Source of the DNA: Zestomonas insulae | GTDB taxonomy: Bacteria > Pseudomonadota > Gammaproteobacteria > Pseudomonadales > Pseudomonadaceae | Assembly (NCBI RefSeq): GCF_016901015.1 | Contig: NZ_JAFEUP010000003.1 | Location: 372,001-436,000, forward strand | Length of the DNA stretch: 64,000 nucleotides | Direction: 5' to 3' | In this document: in pieces, positions 46,228 through 55,768 of the stretch | How the letters are laid out: the number at the start of each line of letters is the position of its first letter | How positions within the stretch are numbered: position 1 is the stretch's first letter | Program-made: the position numbers and the translations under genes | Notes under the pieces: generated by a model | The model's database searches: none | What the model was told of the DNA's origin: nothing | The model's input: the letters and a program-made list of their open reading frames with translations, nothing else

Positions 46228-47505
46228 ATGCCCCAGCTGCGCCGGGTCGCCATCGTCGGCGGCAACCGCATCCCCTTCGCCCGCTCCAACACCGTCTACG
46301 CCCAGGCGAGCAACCAGGAGATGCTCACCGCCGCCCTCGAGGGGCTGGTGGAGCGCTACAAACTGCACGGTGAGCGGATCGGCGAGGTGGCGGCGGGCGC
46401 GGTGCTCAAGCACTCGCGCGACTTCAACCTGACCCGTGAATGCGTGCTCGGCTCGCGCCTGGCGCCGGAAACTCCGGCCTACGACATCCAGCAGGCCTGC
46501 GGCACTGGCCTGGAAGCGGTGATCCTGACTGCCAACAAGATTGCCCTCGGGCAGATTGACAGCGCCATCGCCGGCGGCGTCGACACCACCTCCGACGCGC
46601 CGATCGGGGTCAACGAGGGGTTGCGCAGGATTCTCCTCGAAGCCAACCGCGGCAAGAGCACCGGCGACAAGCTGAAGACCCTGCTCAAGCTGCGCCCGCG
46701 CCATCTGGTGCCGCACATCCCGAAGAACGGCGAGCCGCGCACCGGGCTGTCGATGGGCGAGCACTGCGAGCTGATGGCGCAGACCTGGGCGATCCCCCGC
46801 GACGCGCAGGACCAGCTCGCCTACGAGAGCCACATCAAGCTCGCCGCGGCCTACGCCGAGGGCTGGCAGAACGACCTGCTGACGCCGTTCCTCGGCCTGA
46901 CCCGCGACCAGAACCTGCGCCCGGACATCAGCCTGGACAAGCTCGCCAGCCTCAAGCCGGTGTTCGAGAAGAGCGCCAAGGGCACCCTGACTGCGGCCAA
47001 CTCGACGCCGCTGACCGATGGCGCCTCCGTGGTGCTGCTGGCCAGCGAGGAATGGGCCAAGGCGCGCGGCCTGCCGATCCTCGCCTACTTCAAGGATGGC
47101 GAGGCGGCGGCGGTGGACTTCGTGCACGGCAAGGAAGGCCTGCTGATGGCCCCGGCCTACGCGGTACCGCGCCTGCTGGCGCGCAACGGCCTGAGCCTGC
47201 AGGACTTCGACTACTACGAGATTCACGAGGCGTTCGCCGCGCAGGTGCTGTGCACCCTGAAGGCCTGGGAAGACGCCGAGTACTGCCAGAGCCGCCTGGG
47301 CCTGGCCGCGCCGCTCGGCTCGATCGAGCGCAGCAAGCTCAACGTCAAGGGCAGCTCGCTGGCCGCCGGCCACCCGTTCGCCGCCACCGGCGGACGCATC
47401 GTCGCCAACCTGGCCAAGCTGCTGAATGCCGCGCAGCAGGGCCGCGGGCTGATCTCGATTTGCGCGGCGGGCGGGCAGGGTGTGACTGCGATCCTGGAAC
47501 GGTAG
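46228..47505 (+). CDS. Acetyl-CoA C-acyltransferase (thiolase, FadI/FadA2-like)
   Basis: A 425-residue thiolase. The acyl-accepting Cys91 is in QQACGTGLEA, His in HEAFAAQV and GHPFAATGGR, and the second catalytic Cys in ICAAGGQG. The length and the N-terminus (RVAIVGGNRIPFARSNTVY) fit the FadI/trifunctional-like group rather than the biosynthetic acetoacetyl-CoA type. The ATG at 46228 follows CAGGAGTTCACCC. Divergent from the FabG4-like gene, as fadA2 is from fabG4 in mycobacteria. Terminated at 47566. Confidence 0.92.
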   Translation: MPQLRRVAIVGGNRIPFARSNTVYAQASNQEMLTAALEGLVERYKLHGERIGEVAAGAVLKHSRDFNLTRECVLGSRLAPETPAYDIQQACGTGLEAVILTANKIALGQIDSAIAGGVDTTSDAPIGVNEGLRRILLEANRGKSTGDKLKTLLKLRPRHLVPHIPKNGEPRTGLSMGEHCELMAQTWAIPRDAQDQLAYESHIKLAAAYAEGWQNDLLTPFLGLTRDQNLRPDISLDKLASLKPVFEKSAKGTLTAANSTPLTDGASVVLLASEEWAKARGLPILAYFKDGEAAAVDFVHGKEGLLMAPAYAVPRLLARNGLSLQDFDYYEIHEAFAAQVLCTLKAWEDAEYCQSRLGLAAPLGSIERSKLNVKGSSLAAGHPFAATGGRIVANLAKLLNAAQQGRGLISICAAGGQGVTAILER

Positions 47506-47565
47506 TCCTAAGCCGGTAATCACTTTGTCAGGGTGATTACGATGTACGCAACTCCGTGAGTTTTT

Positions 47566-47600
47566 AGCGGCCGCACCGCAAGGTGTGGCCGCTTTTTTTT
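47566..47600 (+). terminator. Rho-independent terminator between thiolase and alcohol dehydrogenase genes
   Basis: AGCGGCCGCACC / GGTGTGGCCGCT stem with GCAA loop and a run of eight T. It ends the thiolase transcript and, being a stem between convergent genes, may also stop the opposite one. Confidence 0.88.
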
Positions 47601-47616
47601 GCCCCGCGCGGGCCGT

Positions 47617-48777
47617 TCACAGCTGGCCCTGCAGCGCCGCATCGAAGATCGCCCGGGTGCCGACTTCATCCAGCGGCAGCGGATTGCCGCCGGCCGAGGG
47701 ATCGAGCACCGCCATCTTGGCGATCAGCGCCGCCTGGGTGTCGTCCACGCCGAGCTGCGGCAGGCTGTGCGGCACGCCGATGGCGCTGCGCAGGTCGAGG
47801 ACGAAATCGAGGAAGCCGGTGAAGGTCGGCTGGGCCAGGCCGAGGTAGGCGGCCAGCCGGGTGATGCGCTCCTCGATGGCGCTGCGGTTGAACTGCAGCA
47901 CGTAGGGCATGAACACCGCGTTGGTCATGCCGTGGTGGGTGTCGTACAGCGCGCCGACCGGGTGGGCCAGCGCGTGCATGCCGCCGAGGCCCTTCTGGAA
48001 CGCGGTGGCGCCCATCGCCGCGGCGGCGAGCATGTCGGCGCGCGCGTCGAGGTCGTCCGGGGTGTGCACGGCGCGTTGCAGGGCGCCGGCGACCAGGCGC
48101 ATGCCTTCCACCGCGATGCCGTCGGCGAGCGGGTGAAAGCCCGGCGCGCAGTAGGCTTCCAGGCAGTGGGCGAGGGCGTCCATGCCGGTGCCGGCGGTGA
48201 TCTTCGCCGGCATGCCGACGGTCAGCGCCGGGTCGCTGATCACCACGCGCGGCATCATCTGCGGGTGAAAGATGATGCGCTTGGTATGGCTCAGCTCGTC
48301 GGTGAGCACCCCGGCGCGGCCGACTTCCGAGCCGGTGCCGGCAGTGGTCGGCACGGCGATCACCGGAGCGATGCCGCGCGGGTTGGCGCGGGTCCACCAG
48401 TCGCCGATGTCCTCGAAGTCCCACACCGGGCGGCTCTGTCCGCTCATGAAGGCGATCAGCTTGCCCATGTCCAGCCCACTGCCGCCGCCGAAGGCGACCA
48501 CCCCGTCATGGTGGCCGGCGCGGTAGGCGGCCAGGCCTGCGGTCAGGTTGGCTTCCACCGGGTTCGGCTTGAGGTCGCTGAACAGCGCGGCGCCGAGGCC
48601 GTCGGCGACCAGCGCGTCGAGCACCGCGGTGGTCATCGGTGCACTGGCCAGGCCGCGGTCGGTGACCAGCAGCGGGCGCAGGATGCCATGGGCGCGGCAC
48701 AGCTCGGGCAGCTCGGCGATGCGGCCGACGCCGAAGCGCACCGAGGTGGGGTAGTTCCAGTTGGCGGTCTTGGTCAT
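47617..48777 (-). CDS. Iron-containing (group III) alcohol dehydrogenase
   Basis: A 386-residue NAD-linked dehydrogenase. The GGGSGLDMGK cofactor loop, PTTAGTGSEV and the metal-site region GTGMDALAHCLEAYC with GMHALAHPVG...HHGMTNA are all present. It converts an alcohol to an aldehyde or the reverse. The start at 48777 gives MTKTANWNYPTSVRFG. It is the last gene of a minus-strand group with an aldehyde dehydrogenase, a glutamine-synthetase-like ligase and a permease, so its substrate is probably an amino alcohol or its gamma-glutamyl derivative (inference). Confidence 0.9.
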   Translation of the reverse strand: MTKTANWNYPTSVRFGVGRIAELPELCRAHGILRPLLVTDRGLASAPMTTAVLDALVADGLGAALFSDLKPNPVEANLTAGLAAYRAGHHDGVVAFGGGSGLDMGKLIAFMSGQSRPVWDFEDIGDWWTRANPRGIAPVIAVPTTAGTGSEVGRAGVLTDELSHTKRIIFHPQMMPRVVISDPALTVGMPAKITAGTGMDALAHCLEAYCAPGFHPLADGIAVEGMRLVAGALQRAVHTPDDLDARADMLAAAAMGATAFQKGLGGMHALAHPVGALYDTHHGMTNAVFMPYVLQFNRSAIEERITRLAAYLGLAQPTFTGFLDFVLDLRSAIGVPHSLPQLGVDDTQAALIAKMAVLDPSAGGNPLPLDEVGTRAIFDAALQGQL

Positions 48778-48814
48778 GGCCAGGCCTCGACGAGGGAGTG
48801 AGATGAGCACTGCG

Positions 48815-48845
48815 GCGCCCTCTCCCGGTTACGGGAGCGGGGCGT
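48815..48845 (+). repeat. CCCTCTCCC palindromic element
   Basis: CGCCCTCTCCCGGTTACGGGAGCGGGGCG in the gap between the alcohol and aldehyde dehydrogenase genes; same general family as those at 15082 and 32643. Confidence 0.5.
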
Positions 48846-50236
48846 TACAGCTCATGGCGCAGATGGAAGGATTTCGGCCGGGTCAGGCATTCGTAGCCGA
48901 CCTGCGACAGGGTGGCGCCGTAGCCGCTGTGCTTGACCCCGGTCCAGGCCAGCGCCGGGTCGAGGTAGTCGCAGCGGTTCATGAACACCGTGCCGGTGGC
49001 GATCTCGTCGCCGATGCGGGCGGCGGCCTCGAGGTCGCGGGTCCAGATCGACGCGGTGAGGCCGTAGGGGCTGTCGTTCATCAGCGCGATGGCCTGCGCT
49101 TCGTCCGTCACCGGCATGATGCCGACCACCGGGCCGAAGCTTTCCTCGCGCATCACCGCCATGCGGTGGTCAACGTCGACCAGTACCTGCGGCGCCAGGT
49201 AGGCGTTGCCCGGGCTGTCGGCGGGGAATTCGCGGGCTTCCAGCAACGGCTGGGCGCCCATCGCCAGCGCGGATGCGATCTGCTGGCGCACGCCATCGGC
49301 GGCCGCGCTGCTGACCAGTGGGCCGAGCGTGGTGGCAGCGTCCAGCGGGCTGCCGAGCACGTACTGGCGGGTCAGCGCGGCGAAGGCCTCGACGAACCCG
49401 GGGTACAGCGCCTGGTCGACGTAGATGCGCTCGATGCCGCAGCAGCTCTGCCCGGAGTTGAAGAACGCGCCGTCGACCAGGTTCTCCACCGCGTGGCCGA
49501 GGTCGGCGTCGGCGCGCACGTAGGCCGGGTCCTTGCCGCCCAGCTCCAGGCCGAGGCCGAGGAACTGCCCGGCGGCGGCGGCCTGCATGGCTCGTCCGCC
49601 GGCCACCGAACCGGTGAAGTTGACCTGCTGCACGCGCCCCGAGCCGATCAGCGCGGCGGCCTGCGCGTGGTCGAGGAGCAGGTGGTGGAACAACCCGCTG
49701 GGCAGGTTGGCGCGGCGGAACGCCTCGGCGAAGCGCTCGCCGACCAGCAGGGTCTGGCTGGCGTGCTTGAGCAGCACTGCGTTGCCGGCCATCAGCGCCG
49801 GGATGATCGAGTTCACCGCGGTCAGGTAGGGGTAGTTCCACGGCGCGATGACCAGCACGGTGCCCAGCGGTTCGCGGCGGATAAAGCGCTGAAAGCCGGC
49901 CTTGGGCTCCGGCTGGATATCGGCCAACGCAGTCTCGGCCAGCGCGATCATGTAGCGCGCACGTTCGTTGAAGCCGCGCAGCTCGCCGGCGCCGTAGCGC
50001 ACCGGGCGGCCCATCTGCCAGGCCAGTTCGGGGATGATCTCCTCGCCCATCGCCAGCATGGCGTCGACTGCCGCATTGCAGTAGGCGGCACGCTCGGCCA
50101 GCGGACGCCGGCGCCAGTCGCGCTGCGCCTGCTCGGCGGCGTCCAGCGCTGCGGCGACGGCGGCGTCGCTGCTGTACGGCCGCTCGGCGTACAGGCTGCC
50201 ATCGACCGGCGAGATCAGACGGATGCTGCGGGTCAT
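48845..50236 (-). CDS. NAD-dependent aldehyde dehydrogenase
   Basis: A 463-residue aldehyde dehydrogenase. It has APWNYPYLT, the general base in LELGGKDP and the catalytic Cys in FFNSGQSCCGIERI. The group with SCCG and IERI includes enzymes acting on gamma-glutamyl-aminoaldehydes or succinate semialdehyde-like substrates, but specificity cannot be read with certainty. The start at 50236 follows GGAGGTTTGC. It is placed between the glutamine-synthetase-like ligase and the alcohol dehydrogenase. Confidence 0.9.
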   Translation of the reverse strand: MTRSIRLISPVDGSLYAERPYSSDAAVAAALDAAEQAQRDWRRRPLAERAAYCNAAVDAMLAMGEEIIPELAWQMGRPVRYGAGELRGFNERARYMIALAETALADIQPEPKAGFQRFIRREPLGTVLVIAPWNYPYLTAVNSIIPALMAGNAVLLKHASQTLLVGERFAEAFRRANLPSGLFHHLLLDHAQAAALIGSGRVQQVNFTGSVAGGRAMQAAAAGQFLGLGLELGGKDPAYVRADADLGHAVENLVDGAFFNSGQSCCGIERIYVDQALYPGFVEAFAALTRQYVLGSPLDAATTLGPLVSSAAADGVRQQIASALAMGAQPLLEAREFPADSPGNAYLAPQVLVDVDHRMAVMREESFGPVVGIMPVTDEAQAIALMNDSPYGLTASIWTRDLEAAARIGDEIATGTVFMNRCDYLDPALAWTGVKHSGYGATLSQVGYECLTRPKSFHLRHEL

Positions 50237-50253
50237 GCAAACCTCCCCAAGCT

Positions 50254-50330
50254 TAGGGTGGAAATCGCCGCAGGCATTTCCACCAATCGGTCTCGTGGTG
50301 GAAAGCGCTGCGCGGTTTTCCACCCTACGG
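50254..50330 (+). repeat. GGTGGAAA-type double hairpin repeat
   Basis: Two adjacent hairpins with the same arms: AGGGTGGAAATCGCC...GGCATTTCCACC and GTGGTGGAAAGCGCTGCGCGGTTTTCCACCCTAC. This is another short Pseudomonas-type palindromic repeat, lying upstream of the aldehyde dehydrogenase and next to REPIN 5. Confidence 0.7.
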
Positions 50331-50353
50331 TGCTCCAGACATCACAGCACCGG

Positions 50354-50427
50354 TGTAGGAGCGAATTCATTCGCGATGTGCCGGCAGCGCGGTTCAATGT
50401 CCATCGCGAATGAATTCGCTCCTACAG
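50354..50427 (+). repeat. REPIN 5 (paired REP)
   Basis: TGTAGGAGCGAATTCATTCGCGATG and CATCGCGAATGAATTCGCTCCTACAG with both arms perfect and a spacer of about 23 bases, between the ligase and aldehyde dehydrogenase genes. Confidence 0.93.
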
Positions 50428-50486
50428 GTCTAATGCGGCATCGCCGCAGGCTCGGCCATGAGAACAATCCCTCGGGCCACCCTGAC

Positions 50487-51854
50487 TCAATAGCGCTCGA
50501 AGCCGCGCTTGAGTTCCCAGTCGGTGATACGCCGGTCGTACTCCGACTGCTCCCAGTTGGCGGTGTGCAGGTAGTGGGCGACCACTTCCTCGCCGAACGC
50601 CTGCTTGAGCATCTTGGATTTCTTCAACGCCTCGGCGCCGTCGCGCAGGGTCTTGGCCACTTCCGGCAGGCGCGCGTTCTGGTAGGCATCGCCCTCGTAC
50701 GGTTTGGCCAGTTCCAGGCCTTCGTCGATGCCGGCCAGCCCGGCGGCGATCAACGCGGCGTAGGCCAGGTAGGGATTGAGGTCGGCGCCACCGATGCGGC
50801 ATTCGATGCGGATCGCCTTGCTGCCCTCGCCGCACAGGCGGAAGCCCGCGGTGCGGTTGTCGCGGCTCCACACCGCGCGGGTCGGCGCGAAGGTGCCGAC
50901 CTGGAAGCGCTTGTAGGAGTTGATGTAGGGGGCGAGGAAATAGCTGATGTCGCGGGCGTACTTGAGCTGTCCGGCGACCCACTGGCGCATCAGTTTGGAC
51001 ATGCCGAACTCGACTTTGCCGTCGTAGAACAACGGCTTGTCGTTCTTCACGCCCCACAGCGAGTTGTGGATGTGGCAGCTCGAGCCGGCGAGGTCGTAGC
51101 GCCACTTGGCCATGAAGGTGATCGACTTGCCTTGCTGCATGGCGATCTCCTTGCAGGCGTGCTTGATCACGCTGTGGCGGTCGGCCATGGTCAGCGCATC
51201 GGCGTAGCGCACGTTGATCTCTTCCTGGCCGGGGCCCCATTCGCCCTTGGAGTTCTCCACCGGAATCCCCGCGGCCTGCAGGTTGCGGCGGATCGCGCGG
51301 AGCACCGGCTCGTCGCGGATGGTCTGCAGGATGCCGTAGTCCTCGATGTTGTAGTTGGCGGTCTTCGGCTTGTGGTAGTTGCGCTTGTGGATCGCCTCGT
51401 AGCTCTCGTCGAACAGGTAGAACTCCAGCTCGGAGGCAAACATGCCCTTGTAGCCGCGCTCCTCGAGACGGGCGATCTGCCGTTTGAGGATGCCACGCGG
51501 GCTGTGCGGCAGGTCTTCGCCGTGATGGTCCTGCACGTCGCACAGCACCAGGGCGGTGCCCTCTGCCCAGGGCACCACGCGCAAGGTGCTCATGTCCGGC
51601 TTGAACACGAAGTCGCCGTAGCCCTTCTTCCAGCTGGCGGCGGCGTAGCCGGGCACCGGTTCCATGTCGATGTCGTCGGCCAGCAGGTAGTCGCAGCCGT
51701 GGGTTTCCTCATGGGCGCTGTCGAGAAAGAACTCGACCTGAAAACGCTTGCCGATCAGGCGGCCCTGCATGTCGACCATGCAGGCCAGCACGGTGTCGAT
51801 CTTGCCTTGTTCGGCCAGGTGGCGCAGGCCGGCGAGGGTGAGGGGGGCGGTCAT
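50487..51854 (-). CDS. Glutamine synthetase-like gamma-glutamyl ligase (PuuA/IpuC/GlnT type)
   Basis: A 455-residue GS-fold enzyme. It has the catalytic beta-strand ELEFYLFD, GQEEINVRY, the ATP-side KWRYDLAGSSCHIHNSL (variant of the GS KPxxxxxGNGxHxH block), NRTAGFRLCG and RIECRIGGADLNPYLA. The variant active site and genomic context indicate gamma-glutamylation of an amine rather than ammonia assimilation; relatives act on putrescine (PuuA), isopropylamine or alaninol (IpuC) or ethanolamine (GlnA4 of Streptomyces). It starts at 51854, 69 bases after the permease stop. Confidence 0.88.
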   Translation of the reverse strand: MTAPLTLAGLRHLAEQGKIDTVLACMVDMQGRLIGKRFQVEFFLDSAHEETHGCDYLLADDIDMEPVPGYAAASWKKGYGDFVFKPDMSTLRVVPWAEGTALVLCDVQDHHGEDLPHSPRGILKRQIARLEERGYKGMFASELEFYLFDESYEAIHKRNYHKPKTANYNIEDYGILQTIRDEPVLRAIRRNLQAAGIPVENSKGEWGPGQEEINVRYADALTMADRHSVIKHACKEIAMQQGKSITFMAKWRYDLAGSSCHIHNSLWGVKNDKPLFYDGKVEFGMSKLMRQWVAGQLKYARDISYFLAPYINSYKRFQVGTFAPTRAVWSRDNRTAGFRLCGEGSKAIRIECRIGGADLNPYLAYAALIAAGLAGIDEGLELAKPYEGDAYQNARLPEVAKTLRDGAEALKKSKMLKQAFGEEVVAHYLHTANWEQSEYDRRITDWELKRGFERY

Positions 51855-51923
51855 CCGTACGTCCTCCGAGGGATAAGGCCGCGCCTTGGTTGGCGCGGCC
51901 GACTACGGGCGCTATCTAGTGAA

Positions 51924-53408
51924 CTAGTGCGCCAGTTTCTTCTCACGTTCCTGCATGGCGAATTCCTCTTCCGGCGAGAGGATCAGGTGGTGCCGGCCGA
52001 ACAGTGCGAAGTAGATGATGCCGACCGCGAAGAACGCCGCCACCCAGAGCACGCCGAGGGTGTAGGCGGGGTCGCCGGTGAGTTGGTAGTACAGGGTCAC
52101 GGCGGCGATCAGCATGGTCAGCAGCGCGCCGGGCACGCCCAGCGGGCTGCGGTACGGGCGCTCGATGTGCGGCAGGTTCTTGCGCAGCAGGATGAACGAC
52201 AGCGCCTGCATGAAGTAGGAGAACATCGCGCCGAACACCGCCATGTTCAGCAGCGTGCCGCCAATCACCGCACCGCCTTTCTCTTCGCCGAAGATGAACC
52301 ACAGCGCCATCATCACCACCAGGGCCAGGGCGCTGCCGCCGAGCATCGCCACGTAGGGGGTTTTGCGTTGGCCGTGGGTGATCGACAGCCACGGCAGGAA
52401 GTAGCCGGCGCGGCTCAGCGAGTACACCTGGCGACCCATGGCGAAGATGATGGTGTGGAAGCTGGCGACCAGACCGACCACCGCGACCAGGGCGAGCAGT
52501 TTGGCGATGTTCTCGCCGTACAGCGCCTTGAAACCATCCAGCAGCGGCTCACCGGAGGTGCCCAGGGCAAAGGAGCCGACGCCGGCGGTGGCTGGATTCA
52601 GCCAGAGGATCATGAACGCCGAGACGATCAGGGTGAACATCCCGGCGATGATGCCCTTGGGCATGTCGCGCTTGGGATCGACCGACTCTTCGGCGGCCAG
52701 TGGCAGCTGTTCGATGGCGAGGAACAGCCACACCGCGAATGGCAGGCAGGCCAGCACGCCGAGCCAGCCGTTGGGCAGGAACGGGCCGTTGCCTTCCGGC
52801 AGTTCGATGTTGGCCGGGCCGACGTTCATCGCCCAGCGGTTGAAGTCGATGTGCGGGAAGGCGCTGATCCAGAACACGATCAGGCAGCTGAGGGCGAGCA
52901 GGGTGACCACCAGGGTGACCTTGAACGACAGCTCGACGCCAATCACGTTAAGCCAGATGAACACCGCGTAGAAGCCGATCCACCAGAGTGGCTGGTACTC
53001 GCTGGGCGTGCCGAAGATGCTGCCCATGTAGCTGCCGATGAAGAACACGATCACCGCCGGGGTGAGCACGTATTCGACGTTTTCCGACAGTCCGGTGACG
53101 AAGCCGCCCCACGGGCCCATGGCGCTACGGGCGAAGGAGTAGGCGGCGCCGGTGTGCGGCAGCGCCGGCGACATCTCGGCCAGCGAGAAGGTCAGGCCGA
53201 GGTACATGATGGCGATGACGATGGCGGCGATGAACATGCTGCCCCAACCGTTGGCCAGGCCCAGGTTCCAGCCGGAGAAGTGTCCGGAGATCACCGCGCC
53301 GACGCCCAGTGCCCATAGCGACCAGACGCCGGCGTAGCGTCGCAATCCGCGTTTCTGGAAGTAACTCTGATCGACCCTCGTGTAGCTGACTCCGGATTTA
53401 TCGCTCAT
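51924..53408 (-). CDS. APC-family permease, ethanolamine-permease type
   Basis: A 494-residue, 12-helix amine/amino-acid importer. The N-terminus YFQKRGLRRYAGVWSLWALGVGAVISGHFSGWNLGL and VEYVLTPAVIVFFIGSYMG are characteristic of the ethanolamine permease subgroup (EutP/Eat). Located one gene away from mpl, where P. aeruginosa has its eutP homologue. The ATG at 53408 follows AGGAGAACCGCC. It heads the transcript permease-ligase, possibly on to the dehydrogenases, behind a candidate sigma-54 promoter. Confidence 0.9.
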   Translation of the reverse strand: MSDKSGVSYTRVDQSYFQKRGLRRYAGVWSLWALGVGAVISGHFSGWNLGLANGWGSMFIAAIVIAIMYLGLTFSLAEMSPALPHTGAAYSFARSAMGPWGGFVTGLSENVEYVLTPAVIVFFIGSYMGSIFGTPSEYQPLWWIGFYAVFIWLNVIGVELSFKVTLVVTLLALSCLIVFWISAFPHIDFNRWAMNVGPANIELPEGNGPFLPNGWLGVLACLPFAVWLFLAIEQLPLAAEESVDPKRDMPKGIIAGMFTLIVSAFMILWLNPATAGVGSFALGTSGEPLLDGFKALYGENIAKLLALVAVVGLVASFHTIIFAMGRQVYSLSRAGYFLPWLSITHGQRKTPYVAMLGGSALALVVMMALWFIFGEEKGGAVIGGTLLNMAVFGAMFSYFMQALSFILLRKNLPHIERPYRSPLGVPGALLTMLIAAVTLYYQLTGDPAYTLGVLWVAAFFAVGIIYFALFGRHHLILSPEEEFAMQEREKKLAH

Positions 53409-53479
53409 GGCGGTTCTCCTGCAATTCGCTGTTGGCTCGACTTCTGGTTAGGTGTGGTTCCTTAACGTCTGGGAGGTGG

Positions 53480-53495
53480 AGCACAGGCACTGCCA
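53480..53495 (-). promoter_or_regulatory. Candidate sigma-54 (-24/-12) promoter for the permease operon
   Basis: On the minus strand TGGCAGTGCCTGTGCT has GG and GC separated by exactly ten bases, matching TGGCAC-N5-TTGCW at most positions. The predicted start of transcription is about 60 bases before the permease ATG. This fits P. aeruginosa, where EatR, a sigma-54 activator, controls the ethanolamine genes; no such regulator gene is in this window. Confidence 0.5.
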
Positions 53496-53845
53496 GCGAA
53501 TACCGGCCCGGCGCCCGTTGCACGCAGCGGCGAATGGGGTGTCGGGCGGTCGAAAAGCGATGGGTAGAAGACTGCGGCCCGACCTTGCGCGGGTCGGGAA
53601 GCGAACACAGCGAGACGCGCCGTGGCTGCTTGCTGTTCCGTCAGATGCCAAAGGACGACTCCTTGGATCGGCTGGGCCGCAGACTAACGTTCAATCACTC
53701 GCTAGCAGGATTACGGGCATGTACGGCGAACGGCATCATGCGTCCCGTAACGTCACGGGATGCTGAGACTCTAGTCCAAAATCGCGATGCTGGCCGAAGG
53801 CCTGCTGGCGCCGGCTTGGGGCGCTGCGCGGCACCGGCGCGGCAA

Positions 53846-53919
53846 ACGTAGGATGGGTCGAGCGCAGCGATACCCATGCCGCAGCCGTCGGGTATCGCCG
53901 TTCTCCACGCCAACCTAAA
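53846..53919 (+). repeat. GGATGGGTCGAGCGCAGCG-type intergenic repeat
   Basis: ACGTAGGATGGGTCGAGCGC followed by AGCGATACCCAT, then GGGTATCGCCGTTCTCCACGC. The GATGGGT/ACCCATG and CGATACCC/GGGTATCG pairs form nested hairpins. A common style of short repeat in Pseudomonas, placed just after the aldehyde dehydrogenase stop. Confidence 0.6.
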
Positions 53920-53932
53920 CGCGCGCCGCGGT

Positions 53933-55453
<1,521 letters not shown>

Positions 55454-55768
55454 GGCGATGGCCTCTTGTGGCGGATGCCGGCCGCCAGCGCGGTCAGCAT
55501 GAATTGCGTTATCTCTATTGGCATAGCAGAGGAGCTTGCCGCGCAGCGTCGTGGCCGATGGGCGGCAGGCCTGGCCAAGGGCCCTGGCGCGGGCCGTGCG
55601 GGTGCGCAGGGCAAGTCGCACCCGGCCTTTACGGCTGGGTCGCGGATCGATTCGGCGGCGCCGCTGTCCATGCTCGGACAGCGTGCGGCGGAGCCCTTCG
55701 CAGGGGCCGCTGTGCTAACCTGCGGCGAGATTTTTCCGGGTCGCGCAGACCCGTTTTCGAGGTCATTC
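55454..55768. other. Divergent promoter region between aldehyde dehydrogenase and mpl
   Basis: About 315 bases with no supportable gene, although the frames on both sides stay open by base composition. GCTAACCTGCGGCGAGATTTTTCC at 55714-55737 lies at a reasonable distance for the mpl promoter, but I see no convincing -35/-10 pair. Confidence 0.5.

Larger units (their letters stand above)
53409..53932. other. 524-base intergenic region upstream of the permease
   Basis: No gene is supportable on either strand. It holds the candidate sigma-54 promoter at 53480-53495 near the permease and a palindromic repeat at 53846-53919. The middle is less G+C-rich than its surroundings (for example around 53680-53770). 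P. aeruginosa has no such gap between the corresponding genes, so something may have been lost here. Confidence 0.6.

Noticed and set aside
50223..53318. 1031-codon open frame antisense to the ligase and permease
   Set aside because: It covers two real genes on the other strand; its translation is His/Gln/Glu/Asp-rich with no family resemblance, a typical high-GC shadow.
53432..53851. 139-codon open frame in the gap upstream of the permease
   Set aside because: No resemblance to any family, Arg/Cys-rich, no ribosome site, and an equal frame exists on the other strand.
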